Below, piece by piece: positions 11,232 through 21,735 of a DNA stretch of 53,075 bases; position 1 is the stretch's first letter, and each line of letters opens with the position of its first letter. A program made the translations under genes and the position numbers. The notes below the pieces were generated by a model. That model was not told the origin of the DNA and searched no databases. It saw nothing but the letters and a program-made list of their open reading frames with translations. Source of the stretch: Chara braunii (lineage: Eukaryota; Streptophyta; Charophyceae; Charales; Characeae). The stretch lies in contig BFEA01000210.1 of assembly GCA_003427395.1 (NCBI GenBank), positions 1,897,177-1,950,251 of the forward strand. Direction: 5' to 3'.

Positions 11232-11291
11232 GCAGACTGTTGAGGGTTCAGCCTCCTGATGAGTCGGTGAAACTCCGACGAAACAGTTTGC
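11232..11291 (+). ncRNA. complete type III hammerhead ribozyme
   Basis: All conserved elements are present in order. Stem III 5' strand GCAGACTGT (11232-11240) pairs with ACAGTTTGC (11283-11291), with one G-U pair. The cleavage triplet is GUU, with predicted cleavage after 11241. Stem I is GAGG (11242-11245) with CCTC (11252-11255) and a 6-base loop. The core is CTGATGA (11256-11262). Stem II is GTCGG (11263-11267) with CCGAC (11275-11279) and a 7-base loop, followed by GAAA (11280-11283). Every invariant core base is intact. The sense of cleavage is the plus-strand transcript. The open end is stem III, so it is type III as in plant retrozymes and viroid-like RNAs. Confidence 0.9.
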
Positions 11292-11395
11292 CACAGCCCC
11301 TCGTTTGTTGTCCTCTTCTCCCTCTCTGCCTACGGTTTACCGGGCAGCTCTGTTTGACTGTATATATATATTGTGACGATATATATATATAGTTA

Positions 11396-12732
11396 TGAGA
11401 GGCATAGGGCCTCGATATGCCCTACAGGGCCTAATTTTCGGCCGCCCTAAGTGAAGGCAGGCACGACCGAGGCCCTACAGGCCATTTCAGGGTCACCACA
11501 CTTCTGAGGAAATTCAGGCAGTTGCGCAGCGCCAGTCGGTTGGAAGCACCCAGGCCCAGGCTGCCTTTCATTGCATGTAACTGGGGCAGGCCCTGGGCCG
11601 GATACACAAAGTGGACCAAACAAAGGCTGAGGGCAGTTGGGTGCTGGTAACCGTCACAGGCACTGGGCCTGTTTCCTTCGGACTGAGGCTCAGCCTCCCT
11701 GGGCCTACCGGAAGCTTCTGGGCCGGGGCCCAGCACCACAGTACAGCACGCAGCAGCCGGCCACTTCGATATAGAGAAGGGCCTGCCCACGCATTGGACA
11801 TTCGGGCACTGGCTGCTTTGTGCGCAAGCGCTGCTGCGCTATCGCCTGCCAGTCTCTCGCGCTCACGGACGAGCTGGAAGGAGCAGGCAGCCATAGCCGA
11901 GATGCGCTGCTGTATGCTGGATGGGGCACATGGTGGTCCTTGGGTGGAAGTGGCATCTGTGAGTTGGGGAACGAGGTTGGGAGTGATACGAGAGACATAC
12001 CTGGTGCTTGACGCGTGCGGCAATTGGCCGAGGTCTGCTCATACTTGGGTTTATGTCATCAGCGGCATTGTAGTCTTGGCTAGATAGGATCTGCCATTCG
12101 TAGTCTGGGCGCCGAGCGCCAGATAGGATATCAACATTGGTTCTTCGGTTGATGATGATGGGGACTATTCCAGCATTGTCAATTATGAGCTTTTGGTGTG
12201 CTCTTATTTGGTGAAACTCGTGATGCAATTCTGCTTTTGGTTCGAGGTCACGACTATCTGGTCTCATGTGTACGATGCTGTTTGATTGCTGAAGTTCGCT
12301 ATTGCTCATCTTCCTTGCAGTTATGTGACAATATATGTATATTTTGGCCGTTTTTGAACTCAGGCCCTCTGCACACTAGAGCTTGCCCTCGTCTTTATGA
12401 TATCCATCCTAATTACAAAGTGGCACACATCGTTTGTTGCCTTCTTGAACTCCGTGCATGACCGACCTGCTGGTGCGTGTTTTTTTTCGCCCATTGAAAC
12501 CTCAATTGTAACGGAAACGTACTTTGCCCCTTTCCTTTTTTTGCGGGGTTTCCTAAACCTCAGTAAATGGCAACTGACTTTTCTTGGAATGCAGCAAATG
12601 AGAAACCTGTTTAGGATGAGGCAATCACAAAAGTCTCTCGAGGACTGTCCTAGAGTTCCAAGCAAGGCCCTCAATCATGCAACTAGCAACACAGACGGAA
12701 TGCACATCGACCGCGCACCGCTCAGGTTGGCA
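11396..12732. other. no gene recognised
   Basis: GC-rich DNA (11.4-12.1 kb, many GGCC words) passing into mixed sequence. Overlapping reading frames of 100-160 codons occur on both strands over 11.43-12.31 kb, but none shows a domain or a consistent codon pattern, so I do not call a gene. Near 12475-12505 a GTGCGTGTTTTTTTTCGCC word matches the ends of the repeat at 47.27-47.93 kb (family R3). Confidence 0.5.
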
Positions 12733-12900
12733 TTTAAACCACCAGTACTTGGCCCAGCTATCGGCCTCGGACAAAAATAGAGTAGAAACGTTTCTAGTTG
12801 GATGAATTTGGGCGCCCCTGTAGTGGCCCATACATTTCCTCAAATTGTGGCTTGTTAACGGGCACAACTTTACGAAGTACTCGATGTTTAAAAAGAAGCC
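12733..12900. repeat. foldback-family end, inverted relative to copies at 15.8 and 16.85 kb
   Basis: It begins TTTAAACCACCAGTACTTGG, the terminal motif shared by the foldback elements of this window. The next ~130 bases, including AGAGTAGAAACGTTTCTAGT and GTGGCCCATAC, match the reverse complement of 15840-15945 and 16850-16950 at roughly 85 percent by eye. The opposite end of this copy was not found. Confidence 0.75.
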
Positions 12901-13230
12901 CGCTCGGAATGTACCTGGGCCAGTGTATTTGGGTATTTTCAGGCAAAGGGTCTTGTACTTTGGGGTCTCGCAAAGTAATGGGCTCAAAATAAGGGTCGGG
13001 AACATCACTGTAGATCCTGCTATTTTGGGGACTTTGGTTACGGTTGCCCTGTGGGGAAGATCAGAGCAGCACATCACGTTTTTGAATATATGCTCTACTT
13101 GGGAAGTCTTTCGTCCTCTTTCTGTGGGTCACCGTACTGAGCTGCCAACAGACGGCACGACGTGATGCTCATTTATGGTCTCTGACAGTGTTCTTCAACT
13201 GAGAAAAGTGTGTGGAAGCTACTGGGACTG

Positions 13231-13606
13231 AGGGCCTCGTTGCACTACTCGCCACATGCCAAGTTTGGCGAGTAGGGGCCTGGTTGCACTTACTCACCCA
13301 ACTTGGCGAATGCAAAATGTGTCAGACGGCTCGCCACAACGTCGACACAAGTTGTGGAGAGTGTTTTCGGTTTCCTCGCCTGTGCACGGCGGTTTGTGGA
13401 GGTGGTCCTCGGACCTCTCCAGAAAACAACTTTCTGGAGAGTGCACGGCTTCACGAGTCGAAGGCAATTTTTTTTAACTTTTCTGTAGAAGAAATATAGG
13501 GGTGAGTAAGTGCAACCAGGCCTCGAGTTCGAACGATTCTCATTTTTTCACTCTCCACGCATCCGCCACGAATTGTGACGGATGGCGAGTAGTGCAACTA
13601 GGCCCC
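13231..13606. mobile_element. inverted-repeat element (GGGGCCT family), outer copy
   Basis: Terminal inverted repeats: GGGCCTCGTTGCACTACTCG at 13232-13251 against the reverse complement of 13583-13606. The element is about 375 bp with no coding and looks like a MITE. No clear target-site duplication is visible. A second element of the same family sits inside it. Confidence 0.8.
13275..13524. mobile_element. nested inverted-repeat element (GGGGCCT family), inner copy
   Basis: GGCCTGGTTGCACTTACTCA begins a perfect 22-bp inverted repeat at 13277-13298 and 13501-13522. The ends resemble those of the surrounding element (GGGGCCT.GTTGCACT), so this is either a nested insertion of a relative or an internal second inverted repeat of one composite element. 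About 250 bp, non-coding. Confidence 0.8.
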
Positions 13607-13982
13607 GAGTGTCATCAACACGCTCACTAACGGGGCGCTGAGCATCTCTGAACCATCACAATTTTCTGCTGTCCTTTCTCTCTCAACTGCTTCGTACAAT
13701 CTCTCACTTCTGACTCTCAGATGTGCTACCTCTCCCCTTCGCTCTGATCTTCTCTGACAAACGTTATGAAGGGTGATCGGATTGGGGGTATGGCTGAGCC
13801 ACGATCACGCATGAATTCGGGATGGTCAAGTTTTATTACCCACCCATCTACAACCTTCTCCCCTTCTGTCTCGCCCCTGCTTATCCTCCCTTCACACACC
13901 CCTCCTACCATTCTTTCCCGTCTCTTTCACTCCTTTCCCTTTCTCTTCTTCTCTCTTGCATACTCCCTTTCCTCTTCCCCCC

Positions 13983-14136
13983 TTAAAGCGCCAGTACTTC
14001 CAGAAGTTGTGGCCGTATACGAGCCGCACTGCGCTGGGCCGAGCGGCGCTGGTGGCAGTCGTCCCAATTCGTGCAAGTGGAAACGGTGCCGCTCTATTTT
14101 CCGCCGCGATGTATGGGCGAATTGCTGGTGGTTCAA
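13983..14136. mobile_element. small foldback/MITE-like element
   Basis: The left end TTAAAGCGCCAGTACTTCC and right end GCTGGTGGTTCAA (14124-14136) are diverged inverted forms of the window-wide TTAAACCACCAGTAC terminus. About 154 bp, GC-rich, non-coding. Flanked by C/T-rich simple sequence. Confidence 0.6.
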
Positions 14137-14189
14137 TTCCCTCCCTTCTCTTTTCCTTTCTTTTCTTTTCTTTTAGAAATAACGGCGGA

Positions 14190-14425
14190 CGCGGCATGTT
14201 TTGAAAGGCAAAAAAAACTCGCGCCGGCAAAGAAGCTATGTGCCAACTCGAAGCGAGCAATTTCGGTCCAAAAGTATCCGTTGGGCATTTTCTTCTTTTT
14301 TTTGTTTCCCCCTCTGACACCACGGACGACCACTGTAAATATGACACCTGGTCTGACACCACGGCCGTCGGTACTTCCGTTACCTTTTAGAACTCGGCGC
14401 GGTTTTCTTTCCTGAAACGTCCTCT
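14190..14425 (-). repeat. repeat family R3, minus copy
   Basis: The reverse complement shares GCGCCGAGTTC, GGTGTCAT, CAG.GGTCGTCCGTGGTGTCAGA and a following G-run with 47262-47405. It is followed by a poly(C) tract at 14515-14532, while the other copy is followed by poly(G), so in the same relative orientation both copies lead toward a homopolymer. Confidence 0.65.
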
Positions 14426-14514
14426 TTTTCCCCATCCGACGATATGAACGTACTTACCTAACTTACCTCTTTCTTTTATTATTATACCATTTTATATCCT
14501 ATCCGTTACCGCCT

Positions 14515-14532
14515 CCCCCCCCCCCCCCCCCC
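14515..14532. repeat. poly(C) tract
   Basis: Eighteen consecutive C followed by C/T-rich sequence to about 14600. Simple repeat. Confidence 0.95.
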
Positions 14533-14609
14533 TCCCCCTCCTCCTCCTCCCTTTCTCTCCCCTTCGCTTTCCCTCCCCTGTCCCTATCTACCCTCCCTCT
14601 CAGGTTTTT

Positions 14610-15086
14610 CGCTGCTTGACTGCAACCCATTATGATGATCTCTTTGGAACTTTTGCTGGGTCATCAGATTCGGCCCTCTGTCTGTATCTTCGGCGGACCT
14701 TGTCTTTTGGTGGAAGTATGATTGATTCTAGAATGTTTGTTAGAATAGGCGTTGGATTAGTAAGGTTGTTCTCCTTTCCCAATATGTACACGGCCCCTAG
14801 TTATGGGGGATTGAAATGCAGCGTAGGGACCACACCATGACTGCATGGTGAATGCGGTTCAATCTTCACATGGAACTATGTTTCGAGTCTAGTTATATCA
14901 GTGCAGAGATTGCATGTTTTGTACCTCCCTCCATGGATTTCGTAAGTTGGTGATGTCATGGTCTTGTTGAATAGTTGATCTCTCGTATGTAAACTCTCTT
15001 GTTGTCTACCGTTCTCCACGACTTCGTTTTTGGAAGGTGACATGTTTTCATACAATGCATGATCTGAACATGCTCCTTGCATCTAT
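14610..15086. other. no gene recognised
   Basis: Mixed-composition sequence between the poly(C) tract and the element at 15.09 kb. I see no domain, repeat or sustained coding in it. Confidence 0.5.
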
Positions 15087-15294
15087 GCGATTAAACCACC
15101 AGCACCTTTCTCGCAGCTATAGGTGCCGAGCCTAAAATCGACCTGAGCGCTAAAAAAAACGAACCAGCGTGGATTCAATTTTGGGTGGCGCCACCAGCCA
15201 TTTTGCGCTGGCAGTTCCGAAGCTGCCCGCCGCCCCTGTTAACCGGCGGCCATTTGTTTTTCAAGCGGGGAAAAGTGCTGGTGGTTTAATTGCA
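15087..15294. mobile_element. foldback/MITE-like element with 16-bp perfect terminal inverted repeats
   Basis: ATTAAACCACCAGCAC at 15090-15105 is the exact reverse complement of 15275-15290, and the match continues outward with one mismatch (TGCG against TGCA). About 205 bp, non-coding. The terminus is a variant of the TTAAACCACCAGTAC motif found at other elements here. Confidence 0.85.
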
Positions 15295-15632
15295 TTCGTG
15301 CGAACAACGTTGTAATGATTCCCTAATGCAGCGTATTTGGGAGGGGGGGGAAGTATCAGGGTCAACTCTCCACGTGGAGGCACAAGGTACAGGGCCTCGC
15401 CACCTGGCACGAGGATCGAATCAAACAAACTGCTACATCGCAAGTCCTCGTGGGTATTGTGCTATACCAAGTTTATTTTCAATTGTCCGTCACGGCCACA
15501 TGGCACACTCACAATGTACACTTATGGACAGGGCTTGCAAACCCTGACAACATGGAACGAGGGAAAGTGCCAGGCTGCGTGAACGGGCTTACAGGGCTCA
15601 CGTGAAAAGGTGGCTCATTTAGGGGACTGCAA

Positions 15633-16103
15633 CAGGACCCCGTATTTCAACCTGCTGCAGGCTGGCAGCGCTCTAGTCCTCACGATTCGTGAACACTTCT
15701 ACTTGCAACCGTCTGGCAGAAATCAGAACGAAATATTGAACTCGTTCCATCCTGCCATGTGGCAGTGTGCAAACAAAGAGTTCTTGATTTTTCATTGGTT
15801 CGTGTACTATGTGGTGAGGCCCTTTAACAAGCCATGATTTTAGGAAACGTACGGGCCACTCCAGGAGCGTCCAAATGCATCCGACTAGAAACGTTTCTAC
15901 TCTATTTTTTCCCGCGGCCAAGAGCTGAGCCAAGTACTGGCAGTTTAATGTTTTGGGGAAAAGAAAGGAAAACGAATATACTGTAGGGGCACAGACTCAG
16001 GGCATAATGTTTTGGGGGAAAAAGAGAAAAAGAATACTTGGGTGATGACTGCGAGTCAACGTTTCTCGCTGCTGATCCTTGAGATGTGTGGATGGGACAG
16101 ACC
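15633..16103 (+). repeat. 471-bp direct repeat, copy 1 (family R5)
   Basis: Nearly identical to 16640-17112, sharing AGGACCCCGTATTTCAACCT at the start and GATGTGTGGATGGGACAGACC at the end. Its right part contains the foldback-family end GCCAAGTACTGGCAGTTTAA near 15931-15950. No protein is recognised. Confidence 0.92.
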
Positions 16104-16639
16104 AAAAGACATGTTCAGGGAAGGAGCGTGGAAGTGCTGTGGCACTTGTGTGTGGAAGTGCTGTAATGCAGCCTCCCCACAGGATAGATTCCCATTGGCA
16201 TTTGATGCGTGGAAGTGCTGTGGCACTTGTGCGCTAGAGTGCAGGGAAGGAGCGCTGGCTTGAAATCTGCGCCAGGAAGGAGAAGTGCTGGACGCTGGCT
16301 AGCAGAAGAAGCCAGAGCTGAGCCAGCTTTGTTAGTAGTAGAAGGGTTAGTGGTAGGATATCAGTGAGTAGCATTCAGAGTAGATTCCCGTAAGTACGGA
16401 GTGTGCATGCATGATGAGACGAGAGAATCAGAACAGAGTTCTTGAGAGAGAAGAGAGAGAGAGGACAGGTTCCTAAGTTGGATATGGTGGATACTTACCT
16501 GATGGCGCCATACCTGTGATCTGGGCATACGCTGGCTGAGCCAGGCCCTATGTTGGCGATTGATTGAAGGAGACTCATGATCTGTTGGCGCTGAACTCGA
16601 GATACTCTTTATGTAATGTGATTTTGATAATATGAGCTG
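16104..16639. other. spacer between the two R5 repeats
   Basis: A 536-bp unique spacer. It contains the word TGGAAGTGCTGT three times between 16130 and 16225, and GAGA-rich sequence near 16440-16465. No coding recognised and no primer-binding or polypurine motif that would make the repeats LTRs. Confidence 0.6.
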
Positions 16640-17112
16640 CAGGACCCCGTATTTCAACCTGCTGCAGGCTGGCAGCGCTCTAGTCCTCGCGATTCGTGAA
16701 CACTTCTACTTGCAACCGTCTGGCAGAAATCAGAACGAAATATTGCACTCGTTCCATCCTGCCTTGTGGCAGTGTGCACACAAAGAGTTCTTGATTTTTC
16801 ATTGTTTCGTGTGCTATGTGGTGAGGCCCGTTAACAAGCCACGATTTTAGGAAACGTACGGGCCACTCCAGGAGCGTCCAAATTCATCCGACTAGAAACG
16901 TTTCTACTCTATTTTTTCCCGCGGCCAAGAGCTGAGCGAAGTACTGGCGGTTTAATGTTTTGGGGAAAAGAAAGGAAAACAAATATACTATAGGGGCACA
17001 GACTCAGGGCATAATGTTTTGGGGGAAAAAAAAGAAAACGAATACTTGGGTGATGACTGCGAGTCAACGTTTGCTCGCTGCTGATCCTTGAGATGTGTGG
17101 ATGGGACAGACC
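16640..17112 (+). repeat. 473-bp direct repeat, copy 2 (family R5)
   Basis: Second copy, offset about 1007 bp from the first. Differences by eye are scattered substitutions and one or two single-base indels, so the duplication is fairly recent. It ends at the same ACAGACC word. Confidence 0.92.
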
Positions 17113-18162
17113 TACGACTCTGTCGGTGAGCAAGTGGGACCTTTCTCCTGGATGTGCTAAGGATGCTCTTGGCTATATTCTGGCAGCTGAGGCGAAATTT
17201 GTCCTTTTGTTTATAAGTGGCGCGGCACTGGGGCCCATGTTATTGAATGATGTCAAATGAACCACCAGAACACCAGGGCCTGGAGGCACTGCACTGTGCG
17301 CCAAGCTTTTGCGAACTGCCAGCGGCGCACTTCTTTTCTTTTTTGGCTGGCGCTGCCAGCCATTGTGCTCTGGTAGGCCCGAGGGGCAAAATTTTTGGAG
17401 TAGGTGACGAGCAAATCTCCACAAGGCTGGGGCCGTGTACTAGCGTTTCATCAGGGCTTGGCCTACTGGGCCAACTTGCTTATGCCTGGCTGCAGCACGC
17501 AAAAAGAACACTAAGTGCATCCATGCCAGTTTGTTTTTCATTGGCTTGCCGCAGAGATCTGCATCAGGCAAAAGGGCTCAGAGATACTGGCGGTTGTGAA
17601 GAAGAGGACATAGGTATGCTATGAAACTTTCCAGTACTTTGCCCTTTGGATTTGGGGCATCCTTTTTTTTTTGGCTTCCCATCAACCATTTTGTTGATAC
17701 TCTCTGGCGTTCTAACATTCAAGCATACCTTTTTCGACTCAAAAGAAAAAATTGGGACGATTCTCTGCTTGTGTGTGGCAGCCTTGCACAGGGGGCATAC
17801 GTATTTTATGGCTATAGTTCCAAGTCGCAATTCTAACAAATGACCACACGCTCCTGTGCCAAGAAGCCAAGGACTATGTTAAACCATCAGTGCGTTTCGC
17901 AGCCATTTCTCTCTGATGTGGCCGTTTTCCTGCTGCGTCTTTTGGGATGTACTGGCCTGCAGTGCGGCGCTTTAGTCTCCAGGCAACATGGGGTTGTGCA
18001 TGGAACAGTTTTGCCTGGATGAATTTGCCGCCGCAGAGCAGGTAGTACTCTTCAAATGTGCAAAATGAGACTGAATCCACCACTAGAACATGACAAGATA
18101 CATTGCCATTTTTTTTGTCTTTGTGGATGTGGAGGGTAGTGCAGGGAGGCACATTGGGCCTC
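17113..18162. other. no gene; one foldback-family end
   Basis: No recognised coding. At 17880 TTAAACCATCAGTGCGTTTC continues CGCAGCC, close to the terminal motif of the foldback family (best seen at 47995). Another loose match, GAACCACCAGAACACCAGGG, is at 17259. Neither has a partner end that I can find. Confidence 0.5.
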
Positions 18163-18698
18163 TGATCTGATGTACGAGGGTTCAAAGTAGGTTCTGTTGA
18201 TTCGAAAGTATGAAGGCCTAAAAGTTTTGAGAAGTCGGTACCTCCAAGAGAGTTGCAATCATTGATTTTGTTGAGGGTTCAGATGTCAGTCCCTCGTCAT
18301 GATGCATAGTACAAATAGGTCCTTGAATGATGAGTTGCTTACCGTTTTGCAACACAAGACCCCTGAGGAGTGCCAGGGACGGACGGCCGACCGAAACTAG
18401 TCGGGTCCTAGCCGTCAGTACGTCAACGTTTTTTTCCTAACACGAGTCACATTCAGGAGACTTTTTGTACTTGCGTCTCTTCTGGTTTATCGTCTTCTTC
18501 CTTCGCCTTCTCCCTCCCTTCCTCGAATCCTCTTCCTCATTCTTGTTTTCTTTCTTTTCTTTCTTTCCTCTTTCCACTTTCCTCTCCTTCCTGCTCAGTT
18601 TTTAATGTCTCTTGAATGTATGATGTGGATGAGGACTTGACTGGTTATCACTATCTTTCGGCAGTAGGCCTAGCTATTGACCCTCAGATGTCTACACT
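18163..18698 (+). repeat. ~510-bp direct repeat, copy 1 (family R4)
   Basis: It begins TGATCTGATGTACGAGGGTT and ends ATGTCTACACT, and matches 30783-31288 over its whole length at roughly 85-90 percent by eye. The middle is a C/T-rich tract. No coding recognised. The pair brackets the Penelope-like element. Confidence 0.9.
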
Positions 18699-19760
18699 TT
18701 GCCTCTCCGAGTCAGAGGAACCACTGTAGGGATTGCACTACTGGTTGTGTGGCTTCGTTTGCAATCAGACTCGCTTTCACTTCCACTTCACATGCATGCA
18801 AACAGGTGGCGATTCACACTGGCATGGTGCGCCCACTCAAAGCTCAGAGATATGGACAACGAGAACGCAGATCAGCTGCAAATTCACTTCAACAGGCTAT
18901 GGCGCAACAGCGCCTGTACTTCCCTACTCTCGTTATCTGGTCGAACACCTCTGTTCGCATGCACTCAACTCTCCTCAACCCTGGATCACCCTGAATACCA
19001 CCACGCACACACACTCAGCCTATCTTCGTCCTATCGCGGCTATTCTACCTCTATTGCCTACGTCTACGCTCTCTCCCTTCAGCCCACTTTGTCTTCGGGC
19101 AGCCTGCAGACCACCTTCGCACAAGACGCTATAGCAGCGCTTCCGCATGGCTTACGCAGCAAATGAATGAATGGCTGAGCGCTGCTTCTTGATTTATACT
19201 TCTGCTACTCGTTGGTCTGCCCCCTTCCCATGCCCTTGGTGCACAGTCCCACACGGTACTTGCTTGACTGGACTGTGACTGACTGGGACCGGTACAGCTG
19301 ACTGCATGGTTTTGCACTGCCAACTCGATGCAGTCGCACTGCCGATGTAACACAGTTACACTGCCAACTGAACGCAGTTGGGCTGACCACTTGCCCATTT
19401 ACCTCTGGCTAAACGTGAGGCAACTTCGAAAGGTCACTTCCGGACCTTCCGGAAGTCTGTGGACTTGGCCTCTCGAATATGGTAGCAGCTACAACCTTGA
19501 CCTTTCAGGACTGTAGCAGCTAACGACCTTCACCTTTCAGAACATCTACAGCTACAACCTCTACAGAGCTGTGACTCCTACTCAACAGACCTACAGATCG
19601 AAGACAACTACCAAAACACAGGTCTCGGGTTCAAACACTCGAGGGTCAACTCGATACTGTACATCGGTAAGGTGAGGTCTGGGATCGAACTCTAGGGCCC
19701 GCATCTGTGACTGCAAAAAGGTGAAAACCGTTTCACGTTACTTAGTGGCGGTCTTCCGTG
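18699..19760. other. no gene recognised
   Basis: Contains short internal repeats such as GTAGCAGCTA and CAGCTACAACCT at 19480-19570, and CACTGCC.A.G words at 19315-19385. Overlapping frames at 18.68-19.17 kb lack any domain signal. Confidence 0.5.
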
Positions 19761-19764
19761 TGAA

Positions 19765-20040
19765 ATGGCGAACGTACATGCTAATCCGAGTGTACGAACG
19801 TGCTTTAACTGCGGTGATCCTAATCATTTCGCAAGATGGTGTCCCCATCCCAGAGAAGGGGCTAGTGGCTTTGTGCTTGCATCCTCTCAGGCCCCCATTC
19901 TAGCTCTTCCAGCACCTACAAACTCTTTTGTACCCGCCTCCCTTCCTCCTCCTCCTATGAAATCTCAATCTGTTCCATTCTCTAGAATTGGGACGAACGT
20001 GCAGTATACGAAGAGAAGTGGTTGGTTTAATGCTAACTAA
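19765..20040 (+). pseudogene. CCHC zinc-knuckle protein segment
   Basis: A 91-residue frame with a canonical retroviral-type zinc knuckle, CFNCGDPNHFARWC, Cys13-x2-Cys16-x4-His21-x4-Cys26. It is followed by a Pro-rich linker (about residues 35-75). This motif binds single-stranded nucleic acid. The frame stops at 20038 but coding character continues after it (ETVTQL... and a Lys/Glu/Gln-rich stretch), so the stop is probably a mutation. Zinc knuckles are common in LTR and LINE gag proteins and less expected in Penelope-like elements, so it may belong to the same polyprotein or to a different inserted element. Confidence 0.75.
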
Positions 20041-20812
20041 CGTGTCATCACAGTTGAAGAGACTGTAACACAACTGAAAGCGTGGTATGGTGTGGAAATG
20101 GCAAAGGTTGCGGCGAAGCAGCAGCAGCAGGAGAAATTGAAGCGCGAACAAGAGGCCAAAGAATGAAGATTGAAAGAAAAGGACTTTGAGGATTTTGGGA
20201 AGGAACTGAATGACACGTGAAATGCCAAGTTCGAATCAGTATGCAGGGTGATTTGGGTAGACAAGGGGGCAGAAGCGAACGATGATGGGTTGGAGAAACT
20301 TAAGCGACAGGTGGAGTTGCTGCAGATTAAACAAACGTAGAGGGTAGAAGCACCAAGTGCTGACAAGTAGGACAAGACATGACGACGCTTTCCTGGCTCG
20401 ACTGATGCAAGGAGATGTGGTTGGTTTAATACTAACTAACGTGTCACCACACTTGAAGAGACTGTCGCACAGCTGAAAGGTGGTATGATGTGGAAATGGC
20501 AAAGGTTGTGGCAAAGTAGCAGAAGGAGGAGAAATTGAAGCGCGAACAAGAGGCCAAAGAATGAAGATTGAAAGAAAAGGTGGACAGGGGGGATTTTCAT
20601 AAGGAACTGAATGAGACATGAAATGCAAAGTTCGAAACAGTATGCAGGGTGATTTGGGTAGACAAGGAGGCAGGAGCGAGCGATGATGGGTTGGAGAAAC
20701 TTCAGCGACAGGTGGAGTTGCTGCAGATTAAACAAACGTAGAGGGTAGAAGCACCGGGTGCTTCGACAAGTAGGACAAGACATGGCGACAACGCTTTCCT
20801 GGCTTGACTGAT
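20015..20812. repeat. tandem duplication, about 400 bp per unit
   Basis: Units at about 20015-20408 and 20413-20812. Both contain GTGGTTGGTTTAAT.CTAACT, GAAATTGAAGCGCGAACAAG, GTATGCAGGGTGATTTGGGT and end near CTTTCCTGGCT.GACTGATG. The copies differ by substitutions and small indels. The duplicated stretch lies in the coiled-coil coding region after the zinc knuckle. Confidence 0.92.
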
Positions 20813-21514
20813 GAAAAAACATGAGATATAATGAAGAAGAAGATGGAATCAACGATGGTGGGCTGTAAATGTGTGGAAAGTTTGGAAGATGAGATTTGCA
20901 TGTTGAAGTAATCACAAGAGGAGGCTTTGCAGAAGGCTGAAACATGGAAAAGTTTCGCAACAAATGCACCCTTATTGCTGCGTCACCTTCATCGCAGTTG
21001 AAGATGCCACCAGTGAATCTTCATCATTCTCCGGGAAGATTGAATAATCTTAAACAACTGCATAACTTGGAGATGGAGGCACAGAAGGAACTGCGTCTGC
21101 AAGAGTTGAACAGGGGAAGACAAGCAAAACAAGAGAACACAAGATTGAAGGAGTTGGCCAAGCGGGAGGCAGGAAGGTGGGATACTCCACGATCAACTTT
21201 TTTGTGAACGACTGGACGATGCGGGAGGTGTTGGTTGAACCTCGGTGTGGAAAACCGATAAACACAAGAAGAAGGTCAGTGGCGAAGGTGAAATTGCGAA
21301 AGAGATCGAGAGGGAAGCATTCATCCGAGATACCAAGAAAGAGCTTCGAGGCAAGAAAAAAGACGACGTGACAGAGATCTGCTTGAAAGAGGGTGTGAAG
21401 TACACCACGCTAAATGAGACAGTAAATGAGATCATTGCAAAAACGATCGAAAGAACGTTTGGAAAAAAGTCAGCTATTCAGAAGGTTTATGACAATTTAA
21501 CAGGCAGGTTGTAG
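20813..21514 (+). pseudogene. coiled-coil region of the Penelope-like element
   Basis: Two frames, 20944-21207 and 21245-21514, encode Lys/Glu/Arg/Leu-rich protein with heptad-like spacing (for example LKELAKREAGRW and KEIEREAFIRDTKKELRG). No catalytic motif. I infer a linker or oligomerisation region between the zinc knuckle and the nuclease, from position only. Frames change near 21210, so at least one indel separates them. Confidence 0.5.
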
Positions 21515-21735
21515 AATGAAGACAAGCAGGTCCTTAGAAAGATGCGAGGGACTCTGGTACTTCTTAGGGTCCCTGTCGAACATGGCGGACTTATGGTCCT
21601 AACGCCTTAGGATCCTTTTGTCTACGTGCTATATCATCTAATGTACATCTTTTAAGATTGAAGGCACTTGATTTATTATTTTGTTTGATTGTGGTTGCGC
21701 TTATCTTATTGGGAGAGATTGTTTGGGCATGAAAG

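Larger units (their letters stand above)
10685..11395 (+). mobile_element. retrozyme-like element with two hammerhead motifs
   Basis: Two direct repeats of about 124 bp (10745-10868 and 11245-11368) lie exactly 500 bp apart, and each contains a hammerhead core followed by identical sequence up to GACTATATATA. Plant retrozymes are small non-coding retroelements whose repeats carry type III hammerheads that release RNA circles, and this arrangement resembles them. Between the repeats (10869-11230) there is no coding. A short TGGTATC at 10892-10898 recalls the tRNA-Met primer site used by retrozymes but is only 7 bases. Unusually, an inverted copy of the terminal box lies upstream at 10701, and AT-rich GTGACAATATATA-type ends occur inverted on both sides. 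The left repeat lacks the 5' half of the ribozyme, so this copy looks damaged. Confidence 0.7.

Noticed and set aside
11431-12309. Overlapping frames of 119-158 codons on both strands at 11.4-12.3 kb
   Set aside because: GC-rich DNA gives open frames in several phases at once. None has a recognisable domain, and none continues across the region as an exon set.
15633-17112. LTR retrotransposon call for the 470-bp repeat pair
   Set aside because: No TG...CA ends, target-site duplication, primer-binding site or polypurine tract, and only a 536-bp non-coding spacer.
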